Of a stretch of 64,000 bases of DNA, positions 47,901 to 60,674 are shown piece after piece. The notes under the pieces are model-generated. The model was not told where the DNA came from. It saw only the letters and a list, made by a program, of their open reading frames with translations, and did no database searches. Origin of the DNA: Sipunculus nudus (lineage: Eukaryota > Annelida > Sipuncula > Golfingiida > Sipunculidae). A program made the translations under genes and the position numbers. The stretch is taken from positions 3,224,001-3,288,000 of the forward strand of contig CM049310.1 of NCBI GenBank assembly GCA_026874595.1. The letters are read 5' to 3'. How positions within the stretch are numbered: the stretch's first letter is position 1; the number at the start of each line of letters is the position of its first letter.

Positions 47901-49908
47901 TATTTTATCAAATTTACTGAATCTTTTATTTTATTTTGGTGAATAAAATTAAGCAGGTACTGAAAACTCCAATGTGCAAAACTTTTTAATAGTGATTCAA
48001 GGAATATTCTTGTAGATGCCATGTTGTGGCATTATTTTCTTTTAAATTCAGTTTAAACATTTATGATTTAAAAATAATAAAATATATGTGTATGCATAAT
48101 ATGACCCAATATGAGCTACACTCTGGATATATGATGATTGCAACTTTTGCAACAATTCTAATATTTTAACTTATAGTTTCAGTTTTTTACTCTGTATATA
48201 TAATGATTGCAACTTTTGCAACAATTCTAATATTTTAACTTATATTTTCAGGTTTTTTTCATTTAAAATTTATAAAACCTGTAAATAAAAAAAAATGATT
48301 CAGATAAAAACTTCTTAATAGAAAAAGTGGATATGCTTAAAAAAAAATAGGCTTATATATAAACTTAAATGCATTATTCCCTTGAAAGTGAAATAAAGGT
48401 ATCAGTCCATTCTGTCAACTTGCCTGTCCATCTGTAAATTTTCCATCTGTAAATTTTCATACATTACAGTATCTCAAAACTTTTACTGTTTTTCTTCATG
48501 ACAGTCTTGTCAGAGTATTAGTTTGCAATCATATATTTAGAACTTTACTATAACCAAGTAGGAGGGCCCCTTTCCTCTTAGCTTTTCATATTCTTATATA
48601 AATGAAAAACATTACAATAGAATATTTCTACATCCACCTTCGTGCTGCCCTCACTTTTCCCTTCTCCGAACCCCATCCCAAAGTCAGCCTCAGTAAGCAA
48701 GAACAAGATGAATCAGATATATTCATACTTTAATATTTTGTATAACTATTCGTCCATAGGTACCTATGTACATGCCAGAAATTATGTCAATATTGTGTAA
48801 TATGTAGACATAGTGGGCATCACAATAATGTACCTTGTCAAGACTAAAGAGATATTGTGTCATACAGTCACAAATTCATAAATCACTTCATCAGCATAGT
48901 TAATCATAACATCATATCTGTCAAATTGAAAGCTTGCAGACTACCATACACTTTAGATCCTTCAACAAATAGCCTTATCATCATTCTACTACTGCTTATT
49001 ACTGCTGTCATTGCATTCATATTTGCTCAAATATATCACAATTTTCTACACCTCTTTAATAAATAAAAAATAAACCACTATATATGACTCTATTAATCCA
49101 TCAGTCAGGTTATTTCATTTATCATTTACTCACATATTACATTACATTCCTTTATAATAGCCCCACATGTCCATGATATTCATAAGCTTTATCGACTCGA
49201 TATAGTATCACAGTGGAGAAACATTTATGGTCCAATCACGATCAGCTGAGCGCCGTGACCCATGGGTCCCTTGTTACGTATTTGTTCTCAAAGAGACCTT
49301 CAAAGATGTTGTTGTGTGTTGACAGGGAACAAATCGTAACCGTTGGACCTAGAATCTTCTTACTTGACATCCAAGGAGGTCCATAGAAAATCTACTAGTT
49401 CTCTGTTATCAATATTCTCCGAGCAAAGGGTCTCAGAAGTACCCTAAAAATAATTATAAATTTGATACAAAAGGTCTAATATCTGAACAACAAATGCATT
49501 GATCATCATGCTTCTTTTCATGCATACTGATCATTAAGTGTTTCATCAGTTCTTGTAGACTGGTGGCGCCACCTCTATTTTTTTTCTCTATTTTTTAGAC
49601 CTTTAAAGAAGCGGTTGTATTTTGACAGGGCACAAATTGTAACCCTTCGACCTAGAATCTAACGTGACATCAAATGAGGTCCATGAAAAATATCCTAGGA
49701 AACCTGAAATTAGGTCTCTGTTACCCCTATCCTCTGAGCTATGGGGCTCAGAAGTACCCTCCAGAATAATTTAAAATATGATACAAAAGCTCTAGTATCT
49801 GAACAACTTATGCATTGATCAGCATGATTATTTGCATGCATATTGATCCTGGAGCGTCATCAGTTCCTGCAGACTGGTGGTGCCATCTGTATTTTTCGAA
49901 TTTTTACA
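44977..49908 (+). mobile_element. Family D tandem elements, interrupted by family A
   Basis: The first 5' end (TTTTTTTAGCTCCCCTGACT and an AGTCATCTGAGG hairpin partner) is at 44977 and a second (TTTTTAGCTCAGATGACTTT) at 45636. A different GTCY-bearing start lies at about 45450-45535. The shared core has CACAAATCGAAACC/CACAAATCGTAACC, CTTGACAT, ATGCATTGATC and GGTGGCGCCACC. It continues after the family A insertion at 49276-49908. A G-run is at 45115-45130. Confidence 0.7.
46016..49275 (+). mobile_element. Most complete family A element, nested in family D
   Basis: The 5' end is TTTTTAGCTCAGCTGACTAT with hairpin partner AAGTCATCTGAGCT and the longest GTCCGTCCGTCTGTCCGTCC tract. The core unit is repeated at about 46850-47350, followed by a C-run at 47551-47567 and the long 3' part shared with 28870-29797. 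It ends ATCAGCTGAGCGCCGTGACC, then CATGGGTCCCTTGTT. The flanks (GAATTTTT left, ACGTATTTGTTCTC right) join into the uninterrupted family D sequence seen near 23137 (AATTTTTACGCATTTTCTTC). The insertion lies in a T-run without target duplication. Confidence 0.85.
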
Positions 49909-50142
49909 TTTTTTTTTTTTTTTTTTTTGCGAACCTGTGAGCTTATGTGATGATGCGGCGTCGTCTGCGTATGTCGTGCGTCGCCTGTACGTTAACTATA
50001 GCTATCTCAAAAACGGCAGGAGTTAGCATTACCAAATATTTTGCAAATAATCAGTCATCTGAAAAACTCTATCGGATTTTGTTTATTTTTTTCTGACTGC
50101 ATTCTCTTAGATTTTATAAGGAAAAGATAAAAAAAAAGCTTT

Positions 50143-53100
50143 AAAAATCTTCTTCTCCGAAACTGTCCAGCCAAATTGTCCAATATTTCACAATATGTCC
50201 GAGTTACAGGAAGTTAAACTTGGTCAACTGTCCAAAAAAGCAAACTAAAATGACAGTCTCAGAAACGGCCGGAGCTATCATCACCAAATTTTATGCCAAT
50301 GTTGGTCACATAGGTCATATCTGAAATTGTGGTATTGGTGGCGCCACCTGCATCGGCTTTTTTTAGGGGGTCATCAGTGCCTGTATCATACCGAGGGCTA
50401 CAAAAAAACTTCTTCTCTGAAAACATATGGCCATATTGTTAAATATCGTACAGAAATGATCCTAGGGTAGTGCTTTCTGAAGTTTGTTCAAATGTTCTCA
50501 GTTCAGTGACTTTAGGCTGAGTCATGGGAAGCTGAATTTAGTCATAAGCCATAACATCTCATTTTAGCTCAGAGGCTACAAAGATCTTCTTCTCAAAAAG
50601 CACTAGGCCAAATTCTTAAATCTCACACATTTATTATCCTAAGATATTGATAATTCAAATTTGTTCACATGGTTTTGGCTGAGTTATGGGAAGCTTAACT
50701 TAGCCATTTTGCTGTATGGGTTATAAACCTGCAAAACGATTTTCGACTGACGCCACTGAGGCCAGTTTGTTTAATATTTTACAAGAATAATCCCCTGAAT
50801 AATTCTTATAATAATTGTCTTTTATGGTTCCAAAGAATGAATTTTGGCTGAATTATAAAGATTGAATTGAGTCATTTTACCATATATGTTAGCTGTCTGA
50901 AGCAGATACATCTAGCCTGGCACCAGTTTATTAGCATCCGTTACATCATGCCTCTAGACATTAAGATTTCAGGTTATCTATGGTTAATATTGTCAAGAAT
51001 GTTTGTAAAAGCTTTTAAAAATTGTAGATTTTTAATTCTAGATATTCCTAATGCCAGGCAATGTTTACAATCATAGGAAGTCAGCTCTCTGTGGGTATAT
51101 AAAGACGGCTGTACATGGATTATAAATGATTGGTGTCCATACTCAGCTTAATTGTATCCGCCAAAACAGAGTTTTTCGAATTCTGTGTTTACAGTTGGAC
51201 GCCACCGCCGCCGCCGCATAGGTTTTCGGAGAACTCCTCCGTAACCACTGGGCAGATTTTTTTTTTTTTTTAATTTGGAATTATGATCGAGTCACAAGTG
51301 AACTAGTGCGCCCTCATTTTTGGTTGACCTCTGACCTTTCCTCTCTGCCCAGCGTCCATTTATGCGTCTGTGTCCACACATAAACCAACATATCTCGGGA
51401 ACCGTTTGACCGATCAGGCTAAAATTTTACACAAATGTAGCCCTTGGATAGCTTTATAGACTACACTAAAAATTTTGGCACCACCTGCAACCATTTTTCC
51501 ACAGCGTCCATCTTTCATCTGCCTTCGGATAAAATCACTCATATTTCTGCATTGGTTAGATTTATCCACCTGAAATTTTGCACTTGTATACATCCTGGAT
51601 AGCTTTCTTGCTTTTATGACAGGTGCCTACATTCACGTTCAGGCTGCAGACATACAGATTTATATCTCAAGACTGGTTTGACATATCCTTTTTGAAGTTC
51701 TGCATGGGTATAGACCTCACAAAGCTCTTTATCATACGCAAAACTGGTGGCGCCACCTGCAACCTTTTTGCACAGCGTCCGTCTGTTTGTCTGCCTTTGG
51801 ATAAAATCACTCATATCTCGGCAGTGGTTTGACTTATTTGCCTAAATTTTTGCAGGTGTATACATCTTGGATAGCTTTCTGGATTTTGTGGCAGGTGGCG
51901 CCACCTATATTTATGTTTACGCTACAGACATCCAGGCTTATATCTCAGGACTGGTGTGCTGTATACCCTGAAATTTGGCAGTGTACAGATCTCACATAGC
52001 TCTTTATCATACGAAAAACTGGAGGCGCCACCTGCAACCTGCAACTCTGAATTCGGCGGATACACGTTGTCGCTTGTCGACTATCCGTATTATAGTTCAA
52101 GACTATCAGTGAGATGTATCTGAATCATAATTTTGCATTCAGTATGCCTCTGTAGTAATTTTTGGCGAACCTGTGAGTTAATGCGATGGTGTGGCGGCGT
52201 TCGGGGTCCATCATCTGTACGTTAACCCATATTATCTGGAGCTAGCATCATGAAATTTAATGCAAAAAATTAGCCATCTGCAAAACTCTGCATTTTCTTA
52301 GATTTTATAGATAAACAGCTAAAAAATCTTTAAAAAGAAATAATCTTTTGTACCATCTCTCTCAAGATTGTTCGAATGGTTCAAGTTCGGTGTATTGTGG
52401 CCGAGTTACAGGAAGTTGAACTTAGTCATCTGTCCAAGAAAGCATACTGAAATGAAAGGCATGTCTGAAACGGCCAGAGCTATCATCACCAAATTTTATG
52501 CCAGTGTTGGTCACATGAGTCATATATGAAATTCATGTATTGGTGGCGCCACTTGCATTGACCTTTTTTTGTACGGGGGTCATTGGTCATCTGTACATTA
52601 ATTCATAATTTCTCAGGAATACCAGGAAGTACCATCCCCAGATTTTATGCGATAATCTGTCACATATCAAATGTTGTGGGATTCAGCTTATTTTTTGCTA
52701 TCTGCATTTACTTAGATTTTATGGTGGAAAAGCTAAAAAAACCTTTAAAAGTCTACTTCTTGTAAAAGGTCCAGCCAAATTGTTCAATATTTTACAGAAA
52801 TTATCCCAGAGGCGAGCCCTCGAGCCAAGTTTGTTCAAATGGTTTGTATTTGATGAATTTTAGCGGACTTACACGAATTTGAACTTAGTCATTTGGCTGA
52901 GTAAGCATACTGACATAGTAATCTCAGAAATGACAAATGCTAGCATTACCAAGTATTGTGCAAATGTTAGTCGCATGACTAATATTTGTACTTGCAGATT
53001 TGGTGGTGCCAGCTACATTTGCCTTTTTTTATGGGCAAACACCTCATAATTTTAGCCCATTTCAGCTTTAAATGTTTATGATGAAACTGTCAAGTTGAAT

Positions 53101-54125
53101 CGTTGAATTTTTCAAAAGAACTCTCCTAGGACATGGTTCTTTTAATCATACCAGGTTGAGTTTGATGATTTTTGGTAGAGTAGCGAAAAGGTTAAGTTGT
53201 TCTTATGGCCATTATTATGTCTGTTCCAAACTGAGGAACTGCAGAGTGTTCCTCATCAAATTGTTGTTTCAATTATAACTTCTGTAACATTGCACAAAAA
53301 TTATTCTTAGGTGGCCTTTGTTCAAGTTTACTTGAATGATTTATGGCAGATTTATTGGACCTTTAACAATGAAAGGACTGCATCTTTTATAATTCTAGAT
53401 ATTTTGATATAAAGTTTAAGAATATGTCAGCTTGAAAAAAAAAGCATTTTAGCCAATGGCTTTCAGTATGTGTAAACAGATTTACCTACAGGCCAAGATT
53501 GTGTCTGTATCTAAAAACGGTTGAGAAACTGTTCAGATTTGGCAACTGATCAAGAGTTCATTCAGTGCAGCCAGATAAAGGTCAAGGGTTCAATCAGTAC
53601 AGCCAAGCACAAGGCATATGATCACCTCATGGGTGACATGAACACCTTATGGACACCATGTGATCAACTCATGGGTAGCATGTGATCACCTCATGAGTAT
53701 CATGTGATCACCTCATGGGTGTCATGCTCCTCAGGGCTGCATGTGGAGCCAATCTGTGAGCTTATGCAATGGTGTGACTACTATTTCAGATTTGGCAACA
53801 GGCAAAAGGTCAGTCTGGATCTATTTATAGCTTTGGCAGACTGCCAACTGTATCAGATTATGCAACAGGTCAAGAGTTCTCTCAGTGCAACCAGGTACAG
53901 TTCACAATTTCACTCAGTCTAGCCAGGTGCAGGTCTGGAGTTCACTCAGTGCAGTAGCCTGAGACAGCAATTCGTCACAGTTCATTCGGGGCAACTGCCT
54001 TTCTCACCTAAGCCCCGTACATCAGACTCAAGGTATTTTTGATGTTCTGGCTTAATATTTGACCGGTCTGTGTCTTTGATGGATTTCTCATTCACAAGAC
54101 AGGTGTCGCCACCTACAATGACTTT
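50143..54125 (+). repeat. Segmental duplication, copy 1
   Basis: It runs collinear with 55771-59125, from TAAAAATCTTCTTCTCCGAA to GACAGGTGTCGCCACCTACA, including the GTGATCACCTCATGGGT minisatellite (53620-53730 here). It differs mainly by the 0.94-kb family C insertion at 51153-52095. Confidence 0.85.
51153..52095 (+). mobile_element. Family C element inserted in duplication copy 1
   Basis: Sub-terminal inverted repeats are GTATCCGCC (near the start) and GGCGGATAC (52050s). The interior carries GGACGCCACCGCCGCCGCCG and tandem ~260-bp segments with GGTGGCGCCACC. The empty site in copy 2 (about 56863) reads CTTAATTCAAG; the filled site has CTTAAT...TTCAAG. Insertion is therefore at TT with no duplication beyond a T. 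Confidence 0.85.
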
Positions 54126-55770
54126 GATTTATTTACGATCTAACACTTGAATAAGAAAGGTCCAGAGATCAAAGATGATTGTAAATCAAACTTTTCATCC
54201 CAAAACTTTCCATCTTTCGTACAAGGCTTACTTGCCCAAAATGGAAGATATCTCTAGATTTAGAGGTTACCTGGTCAGAGGTCAAGGTAACTGGACCCAC
54301 TATTTTTATAAATGTTTACATTAACCTAAATGCTGCAAGTTCAAGAATAATAAGTTCCAAGATTTTTTTTTTGTTACAAGGTCATTGGTTAAGGCAACAG
54401 GCCCATCATTCTGAAGAATTTCTTGAAAATATCCTCATAGACAAATTCAGCTGAGAGTCAGGAACACCAAGGAAGAAACAAGCCAATTTTTTTTCCTGAG
54501 TACGGTGAACACAAGGATGATAGATAAAAATTAATGTGTTATTGAGAACGGCAGTAAAATTTTCACATGAATATTAAAAAATAAAATGTTCCAAGACTTA
54601 ACTTCAGAAGACGTGGACAATCGACCGTTCATTTTATCAATACACAGTTATTTTTTGGACCTCACTGGGGAATTAAAGGTTACATTTCTCATATTTTCTC
54701 AAACCATTTTTTGCCAGTATTATTATTAAGTTATTTTTACAAGCATTGGTCCTTTTTAAAGCACACACAGGGGTGCTTTTAAACCATTCCAAAGGGCGTC
54801 CTTGGTCAGAGACGACAAACATTTAATATCAAAAGGTATCCTGAAATCCTATCTGGCCCACATACCATAGAAATATTTAAGTTGTAACATGTATAGGAAG
54901 GGCAGAAGTTGCCCGGTCATGTTTCATACCCGGAGTGGTAATACTAAAAGGTCAGAGTCCCCGTTCATACGCAGCGCTCGCTTAAATCAGATCAGAGCAA
55001 ACACCCTGATCGGTCGTAATCGCCAAGGGACGACTTCTCCTGTACTAGAATGTTTCTTCTTCCACCTGCCGAGAAATTGTGGCGATCATCTATTTCTGAA
55101 CATTATATATTTCAAACTGACAACCCGAAGCACAGTCTCTATGGACCTTACCTGAAGTAACGGTGAAATAAATCAATTCTACATTAATCGTCTTTCTGAT
55201 CATTCAAGTTCCTTGGCAAATGTCCAAATTCCCAGTATTGTCTGGATCCCTTGCTTTTAATGCGACGTTGAAAATCCCAGACAGTCTGAATTAACCCTGT
55301 CATTAGTTTCGGTAAAATAAATATGTTAACATGTAGTCCTTACATGTAGTTAAAGCGGGGATGTCCTATAGTTATCCCCCTGTCCGTCCAGAAATTCTAT
55401 TCTGGATGATGACTCCAGCTTGGATTGACATATACATATGGCCAACCTTTAATGTAAGAACCGTGTTGATTTTGGGGCCATGAGGTCAAAGGTCAAGTGC
55501 ACAGGAACCATCTTTAAAAAGATTGTGCATGAATTTAGGGCAAAATTTTCATCCCGAACCTTCTATCTCCCACATATGGCTCACCTGCCAATAGGGGAAG
55601 AACCCTATTGATTTTGTCACAGGACCCACCCACTCACAATTTAATATGTGGATGAAAACTCCAGTTTGGTTTGACAAATTGGTTCTAAACATAATTTGTA
55701 AATGGCCTACCTTTAAAGTAAACAGATTTTGGTTTCGGCGGCAAATGTTAAGTTCGCAGGACCCACATCG
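54126..55770. other. Repeat-like sequence between the duplication copies
   Basis: It contains the AGGTCAAGGTCACAGGACC style of low-copy repeat and a family-D/E-like start (GGGGATGTCCTATAGTTATC, CTGTCCGTCC) at 55358. The 88-codon frame at 54889-55155 has no recognisable domain. Confidence 0.4.
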
Positions 55771-58700
55771 TTAAAAATCTTCTTCTCCGAAACTGTTCAG
55801 CCAAATTGTCCAATATTTCACAGAAATGATTCCTGGAACAATCTCTCTCAAGTTTGTTCGATGGTTTAAGTTCGGTGATTTTTGGCCGAGTTACAGGAAG
55901 TTGAACTTAGGCATCCGTCCAAAAAAGCATACTAAAATAAAAATCTTAGAAACGGCTGGAGTTATCATCACCAAATTTTATGCCAATGTTGGTCACATGC
56001 GTCATTTCTGAAATTCAGGTATTGGTGGCGCCACCTGCATCGGGCTTTTTTGTACGGGGGTCATCAGTGCCTGTATCATACTGACGGCTACATAAAAACT
56101 TCTTCTCTGATACCATTTTGCCAAATTGTTTAATATCGCAAAGAAATGATCATAGGGTAGTGCTTTCTGAGGTTTGTTCAAATGGTCTCAGTTCAGTGAC
56201 TTTTGGCAGAGTTATGGGAAGTTTAATTTAGTCATATGCCATAACAGCCCATTTTAGCTCAGTGGCTACAGAGATCTTCTTCTCAAAAACCACTGGGCCA
56301 AATTCTTAAATCTCACACATATTAATTATCCTTAGATGTTGATAATTCAAGTTTATTTGAATGGTTTTGGTTCAGTGATTTTTGGCCGAGTTATGGGAAG
56401 CTTAACTTAGCCATTTTGCTTTATTTTCCCATATGAGTTATAAACCTGCAAAACGTTTTTTGACTGACGCCACCAAGGCAAATTTGTTTAATATTTTACA
56501 AGAATAATCCCCTGAATAATTCTTATAATAATTGCCTTTTATGGTTCCAAGGAATGAATTTTGGCTGAATTATAAAGATTGAATTGAGTCATTTTACCAT
56601 ATATATTAGCTGTGTGAAGCAGATACATCTAGCCTGGCACCTGTTTATCAGCATGCGATACATTATGCCTCTAGACATTTAGATTTCAGGTTATCTATGG
56701 TTAATATCGACAAGAATGTTTTTTAAAAGCTTTTAAAAAGTGTAGATTTATGATTTTAGATATTCCTCATGCCAGGCAATGTTAACAGTCACAGGTATAC
56801 AGCTCTCTGTGGGTATATAAAGACGGCTGTATATGGATTATAAATAATTGGTATCCATACTTAATTCAAGATTTTGCTATCAGTGAGATGTATCTGTATT
56901 ATAATAGTGCATTTAATATGCATCTGTAGTAATTTTTAGCGAACCTGCGAGCTAACGCGATGGTGTGGCGGCGTCCTTAGTCCGTCGTTTGTACGTTAAC
57001 CCATACTATCTCGAAAATGACTAGACCTAGCATCATGAAATTTAATGCAAAAAATTAGCCATCTGAAAAACACTGCATTTTCTTAGATTTTATAGAGAAA
57101 AAGCTAAAAAAAACCTTCAAAAACCTTCTCCTTCATAATGGTCAAGCCAAATTGTTTAATATTTCACAGAAATAATCTTTTATACGATCTTTCTCAAGTT
57201 TGTTCGATTTGTTCAAGTTCGGTGAATTTTGGCCGAGTTACAGGAAGTTAAACTTGGTCAACTGTCCAAATAAGCATATTCAAATAACAATCTCAGGAAC
57301 GGCCGGCGCTATCATCACCAAATTTTATGCCAGTGTTGGTCACATGAGTCATATATGAAACTCAGGTGTTGGTGGCACCACCTGCATTGACCTTTTTTTA
57401 CGGGGGTCATTGGTCATCTGTACATTAACTCATAATTTCTCAGGAATAGCAGGAGCTACCGTCCCTAGATTTTATGCAATAATCTGTCACATATCAAATG
57501 TTGTGGGATTCAGCTTTTTTTTTTTTTTTTTGCTATCTGCATTTCCTTAGATTTTATATGGGAAAAGATAAAAAACCTTTAAAAGTCTTCTTCTTGTAAA
57601 CAGTCCAGCCGATTTGTTCAATATGTTACAGAAATGATCCCAGAGGCAAGTCCTCTCAAGTTTGTTTAAAATGGTTTGCATTTGATTAATTTAGTTACAC
57701 AAATTTGAACGTAGTCATTTGGCCAAGTAAGCATACTGACATAGTAATCTCAGAAATGACAGAAGCTAGCATTACCAAGTATTGTGCAAATGTTGGTCAC
57801 ATGACTCATATTTGAAGTTGCAGATTTTGTGGTGCCACCTACATTGACCTGTGTTTTATGGGCAAAACCCTTATAATTTTAGCCTCTTTCAGCTTAAAAT
57901 GTTTATAATGAAACTGTCAAGTTGAATCATTCAATTTTTCAAAAGAATTATCCTAGCGCATGGTTCTTTCAATCATATCAGAATAGTTTGAGTTTGTTGA
58001 TGTTTGGTTGAGACGTGAAAAACTAAGTTGGTCTTATGGCCATTGTTTTGTCTATTTCAAACTGAGGACTGCAATAGTGTTCTTTTACAAAATTATTGTT
58101 TTAATTATAACTTCTGTAACATAGCACATAAATTATTCTTAGGTGGCCTTTGTTCAAGTTTAATTGAATGATTTTTTGCAGAATGATTGGACCTTTAACA
58201 ATGAAAGGACTGCATCTTTTATTATTCTAGATATTTTGGTAAAAAGTTTATGAATATGTCAGCTTGAAAAAAAGCATTTTAGCCAAAGTCTTTCAGTATA
58301 TGTAAACAGATTTACCAACAGGCCATGATTGTGTCTGTATCTTTAAATAGGTTGAGAAACTGCCAAGTAATCAGATTTGACAAGAGTTCATTCATGGCAG
58401 CCTGATATAGGTCAAGAGTTCAATCATTGCAGCCAAACACAAGGCATGTGATCACCTCATGGGTGACATGTGAACACCTCATGGGAACCATGTGATCACC
58501 TCTTAGGAAGCATGTGATCACCTAATGAGTATCATGTGATTACCTCACGTGTGTCATGCCCCTCAGGGCTGCATGTGGAGCCATGAGCTTGTGCAATGGT
58601 GTGGCTACTATTTCACATTTGGCAATAGGCCAAAGGTCAGTCTGGATCTATTTATAGCTTTGGCAGACTGCTAACTGCATCAGATTAAGCAACAGTTCAA

Positions 58701-59125
58701 GAGTTCACTCAGTGCAGCCAGGTATAGGTCAGGAGTTCACTCAGTGCAGTAGCTGCATTCTATTTATAGCGTTGGCAGACTGCCCACTGCATCAGATTTG
58801 GCCCCAAAGTTCAGCCTGGATCTATTTATAGCTTTGGCAGACTGCCAACTGTATCAGATTATGCAACAGGCCAAGAGTTCACTCAGTGCAGCCAGGTACA
58901 GGTCAAAAGTTCACTCAGTCTAGCCAGGTGCAGATCATGAGTTCACTCAGTGCTTGCAATTTGTCACAGTTCACTCGGGGCAACTGCCTTTCTCACCTAA
59001 GCCTGGTCAGCCCCATGCATCAGACTCTAGGTAAGTTTGATGTATTGGCCTAATATTTTGACCTGTCTATGTGTCTTTGATGGCTTTCTCGTTCACAAGA
59101 CAGGTGTCGCCACCTACAATGACTT
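55771..59125 (+). repeat. Segmental duplication, copy 2 (empty site)
   Basis: Collinear with 50143-54125 but without family C. It has a second short internal duplication near 58755-58860, where the TCTATTTATAGC, TGGCAGACTGCC and CATCAGATT blocks repeat. Confidence 0.85.
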
Positions 59126-59541
59126 ATGCAGAGTGTATGTGCCTGCTTATTTCTACAGAGGAATTTGATATATCAGCCTGAAATTAAGCATATTTATACA
59201 TATCAAATAGCTTTGTCGTATACAAGACTGGTGGTGCCACCTACAATAATTTTTGCACAGTGTGTGTCCCTGCTAATTTCTCAAGAGGGGTTTGATATAT
59301 CAATCTGAAATTGGGCATAGCTTAGTTGTATATAAGACTGGTGGTGCCAGCGACAATCATTTTTGTGTTGTGTGCACCCATGCCAGAATTTCAGCAGTGA
59401 TGTTTATTAATTGTTTCTTATATTCAAAATGTTAATTAATTGCGTTGTTCATATACATGAAAAGTAATGGTCCAGCATTAAAGCATTATACCTAGTGAAT
59501 TTCCCAATGCACAGGTTCGCATTAGGGCTGTAGGCCTTGTT

Positions 59542-60422
59542 TAAACAAAAAAGTGGACACATTTAAAGGTAAAACCTTCCATCTTTCACATAGGCTCGCC
59601 TGCTATTAGGACAAGACCGCTGTGGATTTTGAGGTCCAAGATCAAAGGTCTAGGTCACTGCACCCACTTTTCTGAATAGCTTGTGGACACATTTTAAGCC
59701 TAAGTTTTTATCCCATCCCTCCATTTTTAAATTTTGCTTTCCTGCCAATGGAAGAAGAATGCTAATAGAGCCACTTATAGTTCACCTGACAATAGCGAAA
59801 GAGCCATATAGATTTCGAAATCACAAGGCCAAAGGTCAAGGTCACAGGACCATCCCACTGATTAATATGCTGACACGGTTTACAGTTTGAAACATAAGAT
59901 GCTCTGATGCTTGGGATGCTCAACTTTGATATCTCCATACACGACTATCAGCTTAACAATTTTGTTCAGTAATATAAATACGTTTTGAGTCAGTTCCCAC
60001 TTTCTCTTGATATAATCAGGTCCTTTATTATATTTTTCCATGCATCACTCAGCCCGCACTGAAAGTCTATTGACCTTTTGCCTGACCTGTTACTATTTAA
60101 GTTTAACCGTTAGTGACTGCCTGCCTTTCTAGTAATCTATACATCCCTCTATGACGTGTTGTACCTTGATGACCAATGTTTAATAATTAAATCGTCTGCC
60201 CTTCCCTTCTGTGTGGAGTGCAGGCATGTTGTAATAATAGGATGTAATAGATATAGAAAAGGAACAGAATGAATTAAATGAAGAATGTGCTTTTATAATT
60301 TAGTAATGATAAAAGAAGCAAAGTAATAGGTAAATGCACATTTCCCTCTGTCATTTCACATTGCAGACCCTGAATGATTGAGGGGAAAAGATTACACATA
60401 CATTTATTGTATAAACTGAATG
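59542..60422. other. Flanking sequence after family B
   Basis: It begins with GGTCCAAGATCAAAGGTC-type repeat sequence similar to 55440-55760, then becomes unique. Nothing coding was recognised. Confidence 0.4.
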
Positions 60423-60674
60423 ATATCATCAGACCTGCCCAGCAGTCAAAATATCATCAGACCTGCCCAGCAGTGAAAATATCATCAGGCCTGCCCAGCA
60501 GTGAAAATATCATCAGGCCTGCCCAGCAGTAAAAATATCATCAGGCCTGCCCAGCAGTGAAAATATCATCAGGCCTGCCCAGCAGTGAAAATATCATCAG
60601 GCCTGCCCAGCAGTGAAAATATCATCAGGCCTGCCCAGCAGTGAAAATATCATCAGGCCTGCCCAGCAGTGAAA
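60423..60674. repeat. 28-bp minisatellite, 9 copies
   Basis: ATATCATCAGGCCTGCCCAG followed by CAGTGAAA is repeated nine times with four substitutions in total. A solitary CAGCAGTGAAAATA match occurs near 61198. Confidence 0.95.

Larger units (their letters stand above)
49929..59541 (+). mobile_element. Family B composite element, GCGAACCTGTG sub-terminal inverted repeats
   Basis: A T-run is followed by GCGAACCTGTGAGC at 49929. The 3' end has CACAGGTTCGC (59510-59520), exactly inverse to the first 11 bases, then ATTAGGGCTGTAGGCCTTGTTT. Extra internal 5' ends (GCGAACCTGYGAG) occur at 52165 and 56939, so this is several family B units in tandem rather than one element. Recurrent blocks are CAAATTTTATGCCAATGTTG, TTGGTCACATG and TGGTGGCGCCACCTGCAT. 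No helicase or replicase frame survives. Confidence 0.75.

Noticed and set aside
54889-55155. 88-codon plus-strand frame
   Set aside because: Composition is Arg/Ser-rich without a domain and it lies in repeat-like sequence.
60423-60674. 28-bp repeats resembling CRISPR repeats
   Set aside because: There are no spacers; the whole period is repeated. Ordinary minisatellite.
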